A stretch of DNA of 64,000 nt from Bosea vaviloviae (GCF_001741865.1 NZ_CP017147.1:558001-622000); one strand, 5' to 3'. Positions 19,067-27,803 are shown, numbered from the stretch's first letter. Program-made: numbers and translations. The notes: generated by a model not told the origin, from the letters alone.

Positions 19067-20074
19067 ATGACCGAATGCGACGACACCCATGGCTGCGACA
19101 CGATCTCACGCCGCGCCGCCCTGACCGGCGCCTTGGCGATCCTGGCGAGCGCGACAGCGCGGCCCGCTTTGGCGCAGACCTATCCCACGCGCGTGATGCA
19201 ATTGATCGTGCCCTTCGCGGCTGGCGGCGGCGTCGATGTCGTGGTGCGTGTCGTGGCGGAAGCCGCCGGCGACATCCTCAAGCAGCGCCTCGTCATCGAG
19301 AACCGCGGCGGCGCCGGCACGGTGCTGGGCTCGCAGGCCGTCGCCAAGGCCGAGCCCGACGGCTACACGCTGCTCGCCGCGCCCACCACCATGGTGATCA
19401 ACCCGGCGCTGCGCAGCAGCCTGCCCTTCGACTGGAAGACCGATCTCGTCCCCGTGGCGATGATCGCAAAGCTGCCCTTCGTGGTGACCTCGGGCCTGAA
19501 ACTGCCGGCCAAGACGATGAAGGAGCTCGAGGCGCTGGGCAAGACGCGCGGCACGCCGATCACCTTCGGCTCGGGCGGCGCCAACACCGTGGCGCATCTC
19601 GCCGGCGAGGTCTTCGGGCTCGTCTCCGGCGCTCCGGTCCTGCATGTCGCCTATCGCGGCGAGGCCCCGGCCCTGACCGATTCGATGAGCGGCAATATCG
19701 ACGTGATGTTCTCGACGCTGGCTGGCGCCTCCGCTCATGTGAAGGCCGGCACCTTGCGGGCGCTCGGCGTCACCACGGCCAAGCGGACGAGCCTGCTGCC
19801 CGATGTCCCGACCGTCGCCGAGCAGGGCTATGCCGGCTACGACCTCTCCGCCTGGGTCGCGCTGGTCGCGCCGAAGAACACGCCGCCCGCCGTGGTCGCG
19901 ACCCTCAATGCGGCGGTGAACGGCGCCCTTGCCAAGCCGGAGATCGCCGCCCGGCTGATCGAGATCGGCGCCGAACCTGCGCCCGACACCACCGCGGCGC
20001 TTGCAAGCTTCATGGCCAAGGATGCGCAGACCTGGGCCGGCGTGATCAAGGCGGCCGGCATCAAGGGCGAATAG
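19067..20074 (+). CDS. Bug/TctC-type tripartite tricarboxylate transporter binding protein
   Basis: This 335-residue exported binding protein has a Tat-type signal (TISRRAALTGALAILASATA, then ALAQ). The Bug signature follows: YPTRVMQLIVPFAAGGGVDVVVRVVAE, GGAGTVLGSQAVAKAEPDGYT. The start 19067 is favoured over 19061 because GGGGAGG ends 6 nt before it. No TctA/TctB membrane partners are nearby, which is common for Bug proteins; it may use distant permeases or act in sensing. It begins the run of genes toward 26 kb. Confidence 0.9.
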   Translation: MTECDDTHGCDTISRRAALTGALAILASATARPALAQTYPTRVMQLIVPFAAGGGVDVVVRVVAEAAGDILKQRLVIENRGGAGTVLGSQAVAKAEPDGYTLLAAPTTMVINPALRSSLPFDWKTDLVPVAMIAKLPFVVTSGLKLPAKTMKELEALGKTRGTPITFGSGGANTVAHLAGEVFGLVSGAPVLHVAYRGEAPALTDSMSGNIDVMFSTLAGASAHVKAGTLRALGVTTAKRTSLLPDVPTVAEQGYAGYDLSAWVALVAPKNTPPAVVATLNAAVNGALAKPEIAARLIEIGAEPAPDTTAALASFMAKDAQTWAGVIKAAGIKGE

Positions 20075-20120
20075 AGCGTTTTCGAGGGCAACGATCCAAT
20101 CGGATCGGAAATTGCCCTAG
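20072..20120. repeat. short intergenic repeat related to family A
   Basis: TAGAGCGTTTTCGAGGGC...CCGATCCAATCGGATCGG-type inverted sequence ending AAATTGCCCTAG. The ends match the copy at 11128-11230 and the block at the right edge of the window (63971 onward). Confidence 0.55.
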
Positions 20121-20146
20121 GCCGCGCCTTCGACAGGGACAGAGGT

Positions 20147-21181
20147 ATGCTAGCGCTTCGAAAACTCGCGCCTGAGCCGGGGATCGCCCTGTGCGAGGTT
20201 CCGGAACCAGCCGCGCCCGGGCCCGACGACGTCGTCGTCGCGGTCACGGCCGCCGGCATCTGCGGCACCGACCTCCACATCGCCGACTGGACCGCCGGCT
20301 ATGCCGCGATGGCGCAGGCGATGCCGGTGACGATGGGCCATGAATTCGCCGGCAGGGTGGCCCGTCTGGGCGAGGGCGTCTCGGACTTGCGCCGCGGCGA
20401 CCGGGTCGTCATCCGGCCCTCCGTCGTCTGCGGCCAATGCGAACGCTGCTGCACCGGACAGGCGGAGGATTGCGTCACGCGGCGTGGCATCGGCATCATG
20501 CGCGACGGCGGTTTCGCCGCGCTCGCCTGCGTGCCTGCCGAAAACTGCGTGCCGGTGCCCGACGCGCTGACCGACGCGCTCGCCGCCTTGACCGAGCCGA
20601 TGACGGTCTCGGCCGAGGCTGTCGATACCGCCGGAGTGAGGCAAGGCGACAGCGTGCTCATCATCGGCCCCGGCACGATCGGCCAAGGCATCGCGCTCTT
20701 CACTGAGGCGGCCGGCGCCGACCGCATCGTCATCGCCGGACATGACGACGCCGCGCGCCTGGCGACCCTGCGCGACATGGGCTTCGCCGATACGCTCGAC
20801 ACGGTCGGCACCTCGCTGCGCAAAGGCCTGGAACGGGCCGGATTGCCGTTGTCCTATGACCGGATCATCGAGGCCGCCGGCGTGCCGGCGCTTGTCGGCG
20901 AGGCGCTCGATCTGCTCGCCTTGCGCGGCGTGCTGACGATCTGCGGTATCCATGCCAAGCCGGCCGCTGTCGATCTGACGATCCTGGTCAGGCGCCATCA
21001 GCAGATCCGCGGCTCCTATCGCGCGCCCCTGGCGACGTGGCCGCGTGTGCTCGGCTACCTCGCCGCCCATGGTGCGCGCGTCTCCCACATGATCACGGAG
21101 GAGGTCGCGCTGGCGGAGGCGCCGGCTGCCTTCGCGCGCGCCAAAAGCCGATCCGCTTCCAAGATCATGCTGCGGCCATGA
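20147..21181 (+). CDS. zinc-dependent medium-chain dehydrogenase
   Basis: The 344-residue enzyme belongs to the threonine/sorbitol dehydrogenase branch of the MDR superfamily. The catalytic zinc ligands are in GICGTDLHIADW and MGHEFAG, the structural zinc cysteines in VVCGQCERCCTGQAEDC, and the nucleotide fold in VLIIGPGTIGQGIALFTE. It should oxidise a secondary alcohol of a polyol or hydroxy acid with NAD(P). Its stop overlaps the next start (ATGA), placing it in the sugar-acid operon. Confidence 0.9.
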   Translation: MLALRKLAPEPGIALCEVPEPAAPGPDDVVVAVTAAGICGTDLHIADWTAGYAAMAQAMPVTMGHEFAGRVARLGEGVSDLRRGDRVVIRPSVVCGQCERCCTGQAEDCVTRRGIGIMRDGGFAALACVPAENCVPVPDALTDALAALTEPMTVSAEAVDTAGVRQGDSVLIIGPGTIGQGIALFTEAAGADRIVIAGHDDAARLATLRDMGFADTLDTVGTSLRKGLERAGLPLSYDRIIEAAGVPALVGEALDLLALRGVLTICGIHAKPAAVDLTILVRRHQQIRGSYRAPLATWPRVLGYLAAHGARVSHMITEEVALAEAPAAFARAKSRSASKIMLRP

Positions 21182-21828
21182 CCGCGAACGGACCTGGCAT
21201 GGACTGGCGCGGAGCCGGCTTCCTCGTCATCGCCAACTCGGTCGAGCCGGCTGCGCTTGCCGATTACGAGGCCTGGCACAGCTTCGAGCATGTGCCGGAG
21301 CGCTTGACCATGCCCGGCTTCCTTGGCGGCCGGCGTTTCGTGCGAGGACGCGGGCAGGAACGCCGCTTCCTGACGCTTTACGATCTTGACAGCCCCGACG
21401 CGCTGGAAACCCCCGAATATCGCCATCTGCTGGCCAACCCGACGCCGGCCTCGCGCCTTATGCGCCCGCTGATGGGCGATTTCCGGCGCTTCGTCTATCG
21501 CGAGCGCGCCCGTTTCGGCGCCGGCTGCGGCAGCCATCTCGGCTTTCTGCGGTGGGAGGCGCGGGAGGAAGGCGTAGAGGACGATATCGCGGCTCTCGCG
21601 GCGCTGATCGGGCAAAGCGGCATCGTCGCGCTGCGCATCGGAGGCTCGCAGGAGACCGCGCCTCATCCCGCCTTCGCGCCCGACACCGCCCTGTCGGTCA
21701 GGCATGCCGCCGCGATGCTGAGCGGAACCGATGGCGCCAGGCTGACGGCCACGCTCAAATCGATCGCGAACCGCCTGAGCGGGCCGGTGCTCGAACGCAG
21801 CGTCCATGAGCTGATCCTCGCCTATTGA
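21178..21828 (+). CDS. hypothetical protein, possible dimeric alpha/beta-barrel type
   Basis: The function of this 216-residue protein is not recognised. The first 80 residues (FLVIANSVEPAALADYEAWH, EHVPERLTMPGF, RRFLTLYDLD) resemble EthD/dimeric alpha-beta barrel proteins that bind small organic ligands. A second similar half is suggested by LGFLRWEAREEGVED and VLERSVHELILAY. ATG 21178 overlaps the stop of the dehydrogenase gene, so it is translationally coupled and probably acts on the same pathway. Confidence 0.65.
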   Translation: MTANGPGMDWRGAGFLVIANSVEPAALADYEAWHSFEHVPERLTMPGFLGGRRFVRGRGQERRFLTLYDLDSPDALETPEYRHLLANPTPASRLMRPLMGDFRRFVYRERARFGAGCGSHLGFLRWEAREEGVEDDIAALAALIGQSGIVALRIGGSQETAPHPAFAPDTALSVRHAAAMLSGTDGARLTATLKSIANRLSGPVLERSVHELILAY

Positions 21829-21947
21829 GGCTCATGCCTGAGGCGCATTTGGGGCGAGCGCTTGCGCATGAAAGGAAGGGCTGACAAGAGCGCTCTTGCC
21901 GGACAGTATGGCGGCCCGAAGAACCAGCCGATTTGAAACGATTTAAA

Positions 21948-22802
21948 ATGGCCTACGCCCCTCAGGTCGACGCCTTTCGCAAGCTGCACGAAGCCGGTTG
22001 CTTCGTGATGCCGAACCCATGGGATCTCGGCTCGGCGCGCTGGCTGCATGGCCAGGACTTCAAGGCGCTGGCGACGACGAGCGCGGGCTTCGCCTTCACG
22101 CAAGGCCGCGCCGACCAGGACGTGCCGCGCGACATGATGCTCGCCCACATCGCCGAGATGGTGAAGGCGGTGCCGGATCTGCCGGTCAATGCCGATTTCG
22201 AGAACGGCTATGCCGATACGCCCGACGGCGTCGCGGCCAACACCAAGCTCTGCATCGCGACCGGGGTCGCCGGCCTCTCGATCGAGGATGCGACCGGCCA
22301 GCCGGATGAACCGCTCTACCCGTTCGAGCTGGCGGTCGAGCGCATCAGGGCAGCACGGCGTGCCGTCGACGAGACCGGCTCCGGCGTGATGCTGACGGCG
22401 CGGGCCGAATGCTTCCTCACCGGCCACCCCGACGCGCTGAACGAAGCGGCGCGGCGCATCGCGGCCTATGCCGAGGCCGGCGCCGACGTGCTCTATGCGC
22501 CTGGCCCGAAGACGAAGGAACAGATCGCGACGATCGTCGCGGCTGCCGGTGGCAAGCCGGTCAACCAATTGATCTATGGCGATTTCGGCCTCACCGTACC
22601 GGAGATCGCCGCGCTCGGCATCCGCCGCATCTCGATCGGCGGAGCTCTGGCGCGCGCAGCCTGGGCCGCCTTCATCGAGGCGACGCGCCTGATTCGGGAC
22701 GAGGGCAGCTTCAAGGGATTTGCCGGCAATGGTCCGTCCGCGCCGCTGAACCCCTTCTTCACCGCTGATCTGAAGGCGCGCGACCTGAAGGCGCACTCGT
22801 GA
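21948..22802 (+). CDS. isocitrate lyase/PEP mutase family protein
   Basis: This 284-residue TIM-barrel enzyme has the family features MPNPWDLGSARWL, ALATTSAGFAFTQG, the metal-site segment NADFENGYADTPDG and GLSIEDATGQ. The loop catalytic KKCGH of true isocitrate lyases is absent. Related proteins are oxaloacetate decarboxylases or 2-methylisocitrate lyase-like C-C lyases acting on small 2-oxoacids. That would fit cleaving a keto-deoxy acid downstream of the dehydratase, but the reaction is inferred. The ATG at 21948 is taken over a TTG at 21933. Confidence 0.82.
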   Translation: MAYAPQVDAFRKLHEAGCFVMPNPWDLGSARWLHGQDFKALATTSAGFAFTQGRADQDVPRDMMLAHIAEMVKAVPDLPVNADFENGYADTPDGVAANTKLCIATGVAGLSIEDATGQPDEPLYPFELAVERIRAARRAVDETGSGVMLTARAECFLTGHPDALNEAARRIAAYAEAGADVLYAPGPKTKEQIATIVAAAGGKPVNQLIYGDFGLTVPEIAALGIRRISIGGALARAAWAAFIEATRLIRDEGSFKGFAGNGPSAPLNPFFTADLKARDLKAHS

Positions 22803-23125
22803 GCGGCACGCTGTTGATCGCGCCGGCCTGGCTCGGCCTGAGCGGCCTTTGGACCCTCGACGCCAAGGGCAAGCGCAAGCCGGTCGATGCCGAGGATATT
22901 GGCCTGTCCGAGCAGCTCGCAGACAGGCTGGAGGCCTGGATGGATGCCTTCGACGCCATCTATGAAGAGGACAACGAAGCCCGCTCGCGCTTTCCCGACG
23001 CCGTCGAGCAATTGGCCTGGGAGGCCGAGGGCATAGCCCTCACTGAGGCGATCCGCGCGGAACTCGGCGCGAGCTGGACGGTGACGACGGATTTGAACGG
23101 CTGGCGGGAGACGACCCAACCATGA
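22799..23125 (+). CDS. hypothetical protein (108 aa)
   Basis: Unrecognised small acidic protein with a Trp-rich start (APAWLGLSGLWTLDAKGK) and a helical middle (EQLADRLEAWMDAFDAIYEE). GTG at 22799 overlaps the stop of the preceding gene and its own stop overlaps the next ATG, so it is embedded in the operon. No signal peptide or membrane segment. Confidence 0.7.
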   Translation: MSGTLLIAPAWLGLSGLWTLDAKGKRKPVDAEDIGLSEQLADRLEAWMDAFDAIYEEDNEARSRFPDAVEQLAWEAEGIALTEAIRAELGASWTVTTDLNGWRETTQP

Positions 23126-24258
23126 CGACGCTGCTCGACTGGAAGGCCCCACCCTTCCCGCCCGCCAAGGTGCTCGAAGGCCAGTATTGCCGGCTCGAGC
23201 CGCTCGACGTCGCGCGCCATCTCGACGAGATCTGGACCGCCACGGCTGGCCACGACCATATCTGGGACTGGCTGCCGGCGGCACCGCCCAAGGACAAGGA
23301 GGCCTATCGCGCCTTGCTGACCTCGATGGTCGAGAAGGCCGGCATCGTTCCTCTCGCCGTGATCGACAAGGTCGACGGCAAGGCCAAGGGCCATCTCTGG
23401 ATCATGGAGATCCGCCCCGAGCAGGGTGTGTTCGAGGTCGGTTGGATCACCTATGCGCCGAGCCTGCAGCGGACGCGGCCGGCGACCGAAGCGATCTATC
23501 TTGTCGGCGAGTACGGCTTCTCGCTCGGCTATCGCCGCTATGAGTGGAAGTGCAACAATCTGAACGAACCCTCCAAGCGCGCCGCCTTGCGCTTCGGCTT
23601 CCAATATGAGGGGCTGTTCCGCCAGCACATGGTGGTCAAGGGCAGGAATCGCGACACCGCCTGGTTCTCGATCCTCGACAGCGAATGGCCGGTTCGCGCG
23701 CAGGGCTTCCGGCGCTGGCTCGCGCCGGAGAATTTCGACGCGAATGGCGCGCAGAAGTTCTCCCTTACCGCATTCAACCAGCCGACGGCGCTCGCCGGCA
23801 CGGTCCCGCTGCGCCGAGCCACCACGAACGACATTCCGGCAATCCTGGCGCTGAAGAACGCGGCCTACACGCCCAATGAAAGCATTATCGGCGTGCCTTC
23901 GCTGCCGCGTATCGCCGATTACGCCCAGGTCGTCGCCGAGCACGAAGTCTGGCTGGCTGATGGCGCAAGCGGGCTCGAAGCCGCGCTCGTGCTCGAGATC
24001 GAGGACGGCAAGTTCACGCTCTGGAGCATCGCGGTCGCGCCCGAAGCTGCCGGGCGCAAGCTCGGCCGCGCGCTGATGGACTTTGCCGATGAGCGCGCCC
24101 TGGCACTGCAATTCGACGCGGTCCATCTCTACACCCACGCCAAGCTGACACAGCGCATCAGCTGGTATGAGCGGCTCGGCTACGTCATCACCCATCATCA
24201 GGAGTTGGCCGACCGGCGGCTCACTCACATGCGCAAGCAACTGCAAAAAGCCGGCTGA
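23122..24258 (+). CDS. tandem GNAT-family acetyltransferase
   Basis: This 378-residue protein fuses two GNAT domains. Residues 1-200 are of the RimJ/RimL type (CRLEPLDVARHLDEIW, GWITYAPSLQRTRPATEAIY, CNNLNEPSKRAALRFGFQYEG). Residues 230-375 form a second domain beginning VPLRRATTNDIPAILALK, with the acetyl-CoA loop VAPEAAGRKLGRALMDFA. Substrates are unknown. The N-terminal domain may modify a peptide or amino acid and the second a small amine. Coupled start (ATGA) to the preceding gene. Confidence 0.82.
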   Translation: MTTLLDWKAPPFPPAKVLEGQYCRLEPLDVARHLDEIWTATAGHDHIWDWLPAAPPKDKEAYRALLTSMVEKAGIVPLAVIDKVDGKAKGHLWIMEIRPEQGVFEVGWITYAPSLQRTRPATEAIYLVGEYGFSLGYRRYEWKCNNLNEPSKRAALRFGFQYEGLFRQHMVVKGRNRDTAWFSILDSEWPVRAQGFRRWLAPENFDANGAQKFSLTAFNQPTALAGTVPLRRATTNDIPAILALKNAAYTPNESIIGVPSLPRIADYAQVVAEHEVWLADGASGLEAALVLEIEDGKFTLWSIAVAPEAAGRKLGRALMDFADERALALQFDAVHLYTHAKLTQRISWYERLGYVITHHQELADRRLTHMRKQLQKAG

Positions 24259-24274
24259 ACAGGGACGAAATACC

Positions 24275-25021
24275 ATGGCAGGACGTTTGAAGGGCAAGGT
24301 TGCGGTCGTCACCGCGGCCGGACAGGGCATCGGCCGCGCAATCGCCGAAGCCTTCGTCGCCGAGGGTGCGACGGTCTATGCGACCGACAAGGATGTCGCC
24401 TTGCTGGAGGGCATTCCGAAGGCCAAGAAGCGCAAGCTTGACGTGCTCTCGACCAAGGCGGTCGAGGCCTTCGCCGAGAAGATCGGCACCATCGACATTC
24501 TGGTGAATGCCGCCGGCTTCGTGCATCACGGCACGATCCTGGAATGCGACGACAAGGCCTGGGAGTTCTCCTTCGACCTCAACGTCAAATCGATGCACCG
24601 CACCATCAAGGCCTTCGTTCCCGGCATGCTCGCCGCCGGCAAGGGCTCGATCGTCAACATCGCCTCGGGCGCCGGCTCGGTGCGCGGCATCCCGAACCGC
24701 TATGTCTATGGTGCGACCAAGGCAGCCGTGATCGGCCTGACCAAGGCGGTGGCGGCCGACTACATCAAGAAGGGCATTCGCTCGAACGCGATCTGCCCGG
24801 GCACGATCCAGTCGCCCTCGCTCGATCACCGCATCAAGGACCTGGCTGCGCTGACCAAGACCAGCGAGGCCGCCGCCCGCCAGGCCTTCATCGACCGCCA
24901 GCCCATGGGCCGGCTCGGCACGGCCGAGGAGATCGCCTGGCTTGCAGTCTATCTCGGCTCCGACGAGGCAAGCTACACCACGGGCCAGATCCATCTCGCC
25001 GATGGCGGCTTCGCGCTCTGA
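24275..25021 (+). CDS. SDR family oxidoreductase (2-keto-3-deoxy-L-fuconate dehydrogenase-like)
   Basis: The 248-residue short-chain dehydrogenase has the cofactor motif TAAGQGIGRAIAEAF, the NAG-like segment NAAGFVHHGT, the serine in NIASGAGSV and the YxxxK in YVYGATKAAV. The short substrate of the DHRS6/BDH2 branch, with the abrupt stretch GIPKAKKRKLDVL, suggests the branch that includes 2-keto-3-deoxy-L-fuconate dehydrogenases. This agrees with an upstream sugar-acid dehydratase. AGGGACG precedes the ATG at 24275. Confidence 0.85.
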   Translation: MAGRLKGKVAVVTAAGQGIGRAIAEAFVAEGATVYATDKDVALLEGIPKAKKRKLDVLSTKAVEAFAEKIGTIDILVNAAGFVHHGTILECDDKAWEFSFDLNVKSMHRTIKAFVPGMLAAGKGSIVNIASGAGSVRGIPNRYVYGATKAAVIGLTKAVAADYIKKGIRSNAICPGTIQSPSLDHRIKDLAALTKTSEAAARQAFIDRQPMGRLGTAEEIAWLAVYLGSDEASYTTGQIHLADGGFAL

Positions 25022-25049
25022 CGCGCCGCACGAACAGAAGGACAAGACG

Positions 25050-26033
25050 ATGCATATTCTCGTTCTCGGCGGCGCCGGCATGGTCGGCCGCAAATTCATC
25101 GAACGCCTGGCCCATACCGGCGAACTCGGCGGCAAGCCGATCGACAAGGTCACGGCGCAGGACGTCGTCGCCGCGACTGCGCCTGCGGCCTGCCCCTTCA
25201 TCTTCGACGCCGTGGTCTCCGACCTCGCCAATGAAGGCGAGGCCGAAGGGTTGATCGCCTCGCGTCCGGAGCTGATCGTGCATCTCGCCGCCGTCGTCTC
25301 CGGCGAGGCCGAGGCCGATTTCGACAAGGGCTACCGCATCAATCTCGACGGCACGCGCCATCTCTTCGAGGCGATCCGCAAGGCCGGCGGCGGCTACAAG
25401 CCGCGCCTGGTCTTCACCTCCTCGGTCGCCGTGTTCGGCGCGCCGTTCCACGACAAGATCGAAGACGAGTTCTTCACCACACCGCTGACCAGCTACGGCA
25501 CGCAGAAGGCGATCTGCGAGTTGCTGCTCTCCGACTATAGCCGCCGCGGCTTCTTCGACGGCGTCGGCATCCGCTTCCCGACGATCTGCGTCAGGCCGGG
25601 CTCGCCCAACAAGGCGGCTTCCGGCTTCTTCTCCAACATCCTCCGCGAACCGCTCAACGGCATCGACGCCGTGCTGCCGGTCTCCGACCAGGTGCGCCAT
25701 TGGCACGCCTCGCCGCGCTCGGCCGTCGGCTTCCTGGTTCACGCCGCGACGATGGATACGGCCGCGATCGGCCCGCGCCGCAACCTGACCATGCCCGGCT
25801 ATTCCTGCACCGTCGCCGAGCAGATCGAGGCGCTGCGCAAGGTCGCTGGCGACAATGTCGTGGCGCGCATCAAGCGCGTGCCCGATCCCGTCATCGACGG
25901 CATCGTCGCAGGCTGGCCGCGCGATTTCGATCCGCAGCGGGCGACGGCGCTCGGCTTCACCGCTGAATCGAACTTCGAGGAGATCATCCGCATCCATATC
26001 GAGGACGAGCTGGGCGGAAACTTCGTCAAGTAG
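25050..26033 (+). CDS. denD: D-erythronate dehydrogenase (DenD-like NAD-dependent epimerase family)
   Basis: The 327-residue protein is an extended SDR with GGAGMVGRKFIERL at the N-terminus, the active-site serine segment VFTSSVAVFGAP and the YxxxK as YGTQKAICELLL. The shape matches DenD, which oxidises D-erythronate at C2 in four-carbon sugar-acid catabolism. The usual partners (ltnD, otnK, otnC, otnI) are not in the window. It ends the 19-26 kb gene run and is followed by a repeat. Confidence 0.85.
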   Translation: MHILVLGGAGMVGRKFIERLAHTGELGGKPIDKVTAQDVVAATAPAACPFIFDAVVSDLANEGEAEGLIASRPELIVHLAAVVSGEAEADFDKGYRINLDGTRHLFEAIRKAGGGYKPRLVFTSSVAVFGAPFHDKIEDEFFTTPLTSYGTQKAICELLLSDYSRRGFFDGVGIRFPTICVRPGSPNKAASGFFSNILREPLNGIDAVLPVSDQVRHWHASPRSAVGFLVHAATMDTAAIGPRRNLTMPGYSCTVAEQIEALRKVAGDNVVARIKRVPDPVIDGIVAGWPRDFDPQRATALGFTAESNFEEIIRIHIEDELGGNFVK

Positions 26034-26041
26034 CACCTCTG

Positions 26042-26165
26042 CGTCATTGCGAGCACCCGGGTCTTGCCTTCGGCAAGCCCGCGTACAGGCTCCGCGAAAC
26101 AAGCCAGTGGCGTAGAGCGCTACGTCTCCCTGGATTGCTTCGTCGCTACGCTCCTCGCAATGACG
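26042..26165. repeat. intergenic repeat family B, copy 2
   Basis: The ends are CGTCATTGCGAGCACCC and CTCCTCGCAATGACG. The inside holds CTTGCCTTCGGCAAGCCCG (a perfect small hairpin) and CCTGGATTGCTTCGTCG. It flanks the GIY-YIG gene on the left. Confidence 0.88.
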
Positions 26166-26210
26166 GTGTGGCGGTGCCATACCGCCTTCCTTCGTTGCGG
26201 GTTGGAGGCA

Positions 26211-26489
26211 ATGCGCGAGCCGAGCGTCTACATCCGACGCAATGGCACGCTTTATGTAGGCGTCACGAGTCAGCTCGGCGAGCGCGCCTGGCAGCATCGG
26301 ACCGGAATCGTGCTGGGCTTCACTAGGCGCTACGGCTGCAAGCTGCTCGTTTGGTATGAACGCTACGAGCGGATGGACGAAGCAATCGCTCGGGAAAAGC
26401 AGATCAAGGCTGGCCCGCGCGCCAGGAAACTGACTCTGATAGAGGCGATAAACCCCACCTGGCGAGACCTGTACGACGAGCTTGCCTGA
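26211..26489 (+). CDS. GIY-YIG nuclease family protein
   Basis: This 92-residue protein belongs to the YhbQ/UPF0213-like GIY-YIG group. It has VYIRRNGTLYVGVTSQLGER, HRTGIVLGFTRRYGCKLLVW, the catalytic Glu region YERYERMDEAIAREKQIK and the usual C-terminal INPTWRDLY. The stretch between the VYI strand and NGTLYVG is about three residues shorter than in typical members. GGAGG at 26204-26208 precedes the ATG. The gene lies between two family B repeats, a position that suggests it moved with or among them. Confidence 0.82.
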   Translation: MREPSVYIRRNGTLYVGVTSQLGERAWQHRTGIVLGFTRRYGCKLLVWYERYERMDEAIAREKQIKAGPRARKLTLIEAINPTWRDLYDELA

Positions 26490-26495
26490 GCCTTC

Positions 26496-26580
26496 CCGTC
26501 ATTGCGAGGAGCGTAGCGACGAAGCAATCCAGAGGGTATCGCTCTACGGTACCGGATTGCTTCGCTTCGTTCGCAATGAC
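26496..26580. repeat. intergenic repeat family B, copy 3 (compact)
   Basis: CGTCATTGCGAGGAGCGTAG at the left and CTTCGTTCGCAATGACG at the right enclose GAAGCAATCCAG and CGGATTGCTTC, a nearly uninterrupted palindrome of 85 bp. Confidence 0.9.
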
Positions 26581-26632
26581 GATAGCCCACCATGGGGGCC
26601 GGGCCGCAAGGCGCGGCCCGGAAATGGCGGGA

Positions 26633-27283
26633 TCATGCGGGGCAGGGCTCGCCGGATGCCGCCTCGACCTCGGGAGCGAAGTCGGGCGCATGCGCCCAAC
26701 CGCTCGAACCCCAGCTCTTCAGCGCCGACCAGGTCGAGCGATCGAGCCGGAACTGCTCGCAGGGGAAGAGCCCGCCGCGCGCCGGCAGCGACTTGAGGAA
26801 AGAGCCCTCCTGCCGGAAGCCGGACTTCTCCAGCACGCGACGCGAGGCCGGGTTGATGACGCGCGTGTCGGCGTCGATCGCCGGCACGTCGACAAGCGTG
26901 AACAGCGTGTCGATCAGCGCCTGCACGGCCTCCGTCGCAAAGCCCTTGCCCCAATGCGGGGTGCCGAGCCAGTAGCCGATGAAGGGGATGCCCGTCGCCT
27001 GCTTATGCGCGCCGATCATGCCGATCAGCTCGTTGGGCTTGGCGCGCGGCGTGATCGCCAGCACGAGATGCTCGCCCAGCGCATTGCCCTTGCGCATCGC
27101 GAAGATGAAGGGCTCGACCGCTTCGACCGGGTAGGGATGCGGGATAGCGGCCGTCATCTCGGCCACGGCTTTCTCCCCCGCGAGACGCAGGATGGCGGAA
27201 GCATCGGCCATGCGGGTCCAGCGCAGCCAGAGACGGCGGGTCTCGAGCCGGAAGACATCGTCGCGGGTCAATTCGGGGAACAT
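26633..27283 (-). CDS. GNAT family acetyltransferase (RimJ/RimL type)
   Basis: The 216-residue enzyme begins RLETRRLWLRWTRMADASAI and has the acetyl-CoA-binding stretch YWLGTPHWGKGFATEAVQAL and the late motif NPASRRVLEKSGFRQEGSF. Such proteins acetylate N-termini of ribosomal proteins or small amines. It lies downstream of rpmA on the same strand, which is a recurring neighbourhood in Rhizobiales and fits a ribosome-linked role, though this is inferred. Confidence 0.88.
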   Translation of the reverse strand: MFPELTRDDVFRLETRRLWLRWTRMADASAILRLAGEKAVAEMTAAIPHPYPVEAVEPFIFAMRKGNALGEHLVLAITPRAKPNELIGMIGAHKQATGIPFIGYWLGTPHWGKGFATEAVQALIDTLFTLVDVPAIDADTRVINPASRRVLEKSGFRQEGSFLKSLPARGGLFPCEQFRLDRSTWSALKSWGSSGWAHAPDFAPEVEAASGEPCPA

Positions 27284-27378
27284 CGGTCTCTCCGTCGGCG
27301 CAAACGAAAAAAGGAGCTGGGATTTTGTCCCACCTCCCCTTTTCCTTGACCTTCGGGAAACCCGCTTAGGGTTTAGAC

Positions 27379-27418
27379 CCTTGATCCGATCCGGTTCGGT
27401 GGAACCGGCGGATCAAGG
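27379..27418 (-). terminator. hairpin downstream of rpmA
   Basis: CCTTGATCCG and CGGATCAAGG form a 10-bp perfect outer stem around a second CCGGTTC/GAACCGG stem. It begins 19 nt after the rpmA stop codon. There is no clean T-run, so it could terminate, attenuate or protect the ribosomal-protein mRNA before the GNAT gene. Confidence 0.5.
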
Positions 27419-27436
27419 AAATTCCCTATCCGCCGT

Positions 27437-27703
27437 TTACTCTGCGGCCTGTTGGGCCGGGACTACGTTCACGAAAGCTCGGCCGAGCTTCGTAATGAAT
27501 CGGACGCGGCCGGACGTGAGCGCGAACAAGGTATGATCCTTGCCCATGCCGACATTCGCGCCGGGATGCCATTTGGTTCCGCGCTGGCGGATGATGATGT
27601 TGCCGGGAACGACCGCCTGGTCGCCGAAGCGCTTGACGCCGAGGCGCCTGCCTTCGGAGTCGCGACCGTTGCGGGACGAACCGCCTGCCTTTTTGTGAGC
27701 CAT
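27437..27703 (-). CDS. rpmA: 50S ribosomal protein L27
   Basis: This is the 88-residue L27 of the large subunit, next to the peptidyl-transferase centre. It starts [20 protein letters not shown] and includes [20 protein letters not shown]. It follows rplU on the same strand as in nearly all bacteria, 100 bp downstream. Confidence 0.99.
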   Translation of the reverse strand: MAHKKAGGSSRNGRDSEGRRLGVKRFGDQAVVPGNIIIRQRGTKWHPGANVGMGKDHTLFALTSGRVRFITKLGRAFVNVVPAQQAAE

Positions 27704-27803
27704 AACGCCCTACCTCAAAAACTCTGTAGCCTGCTTAACCCGAATCGGCGGCAAAAGCCACCGGGTTCGGAGATGAAACTGCGGGGATGCCTGACAGGAG
27801 CTG

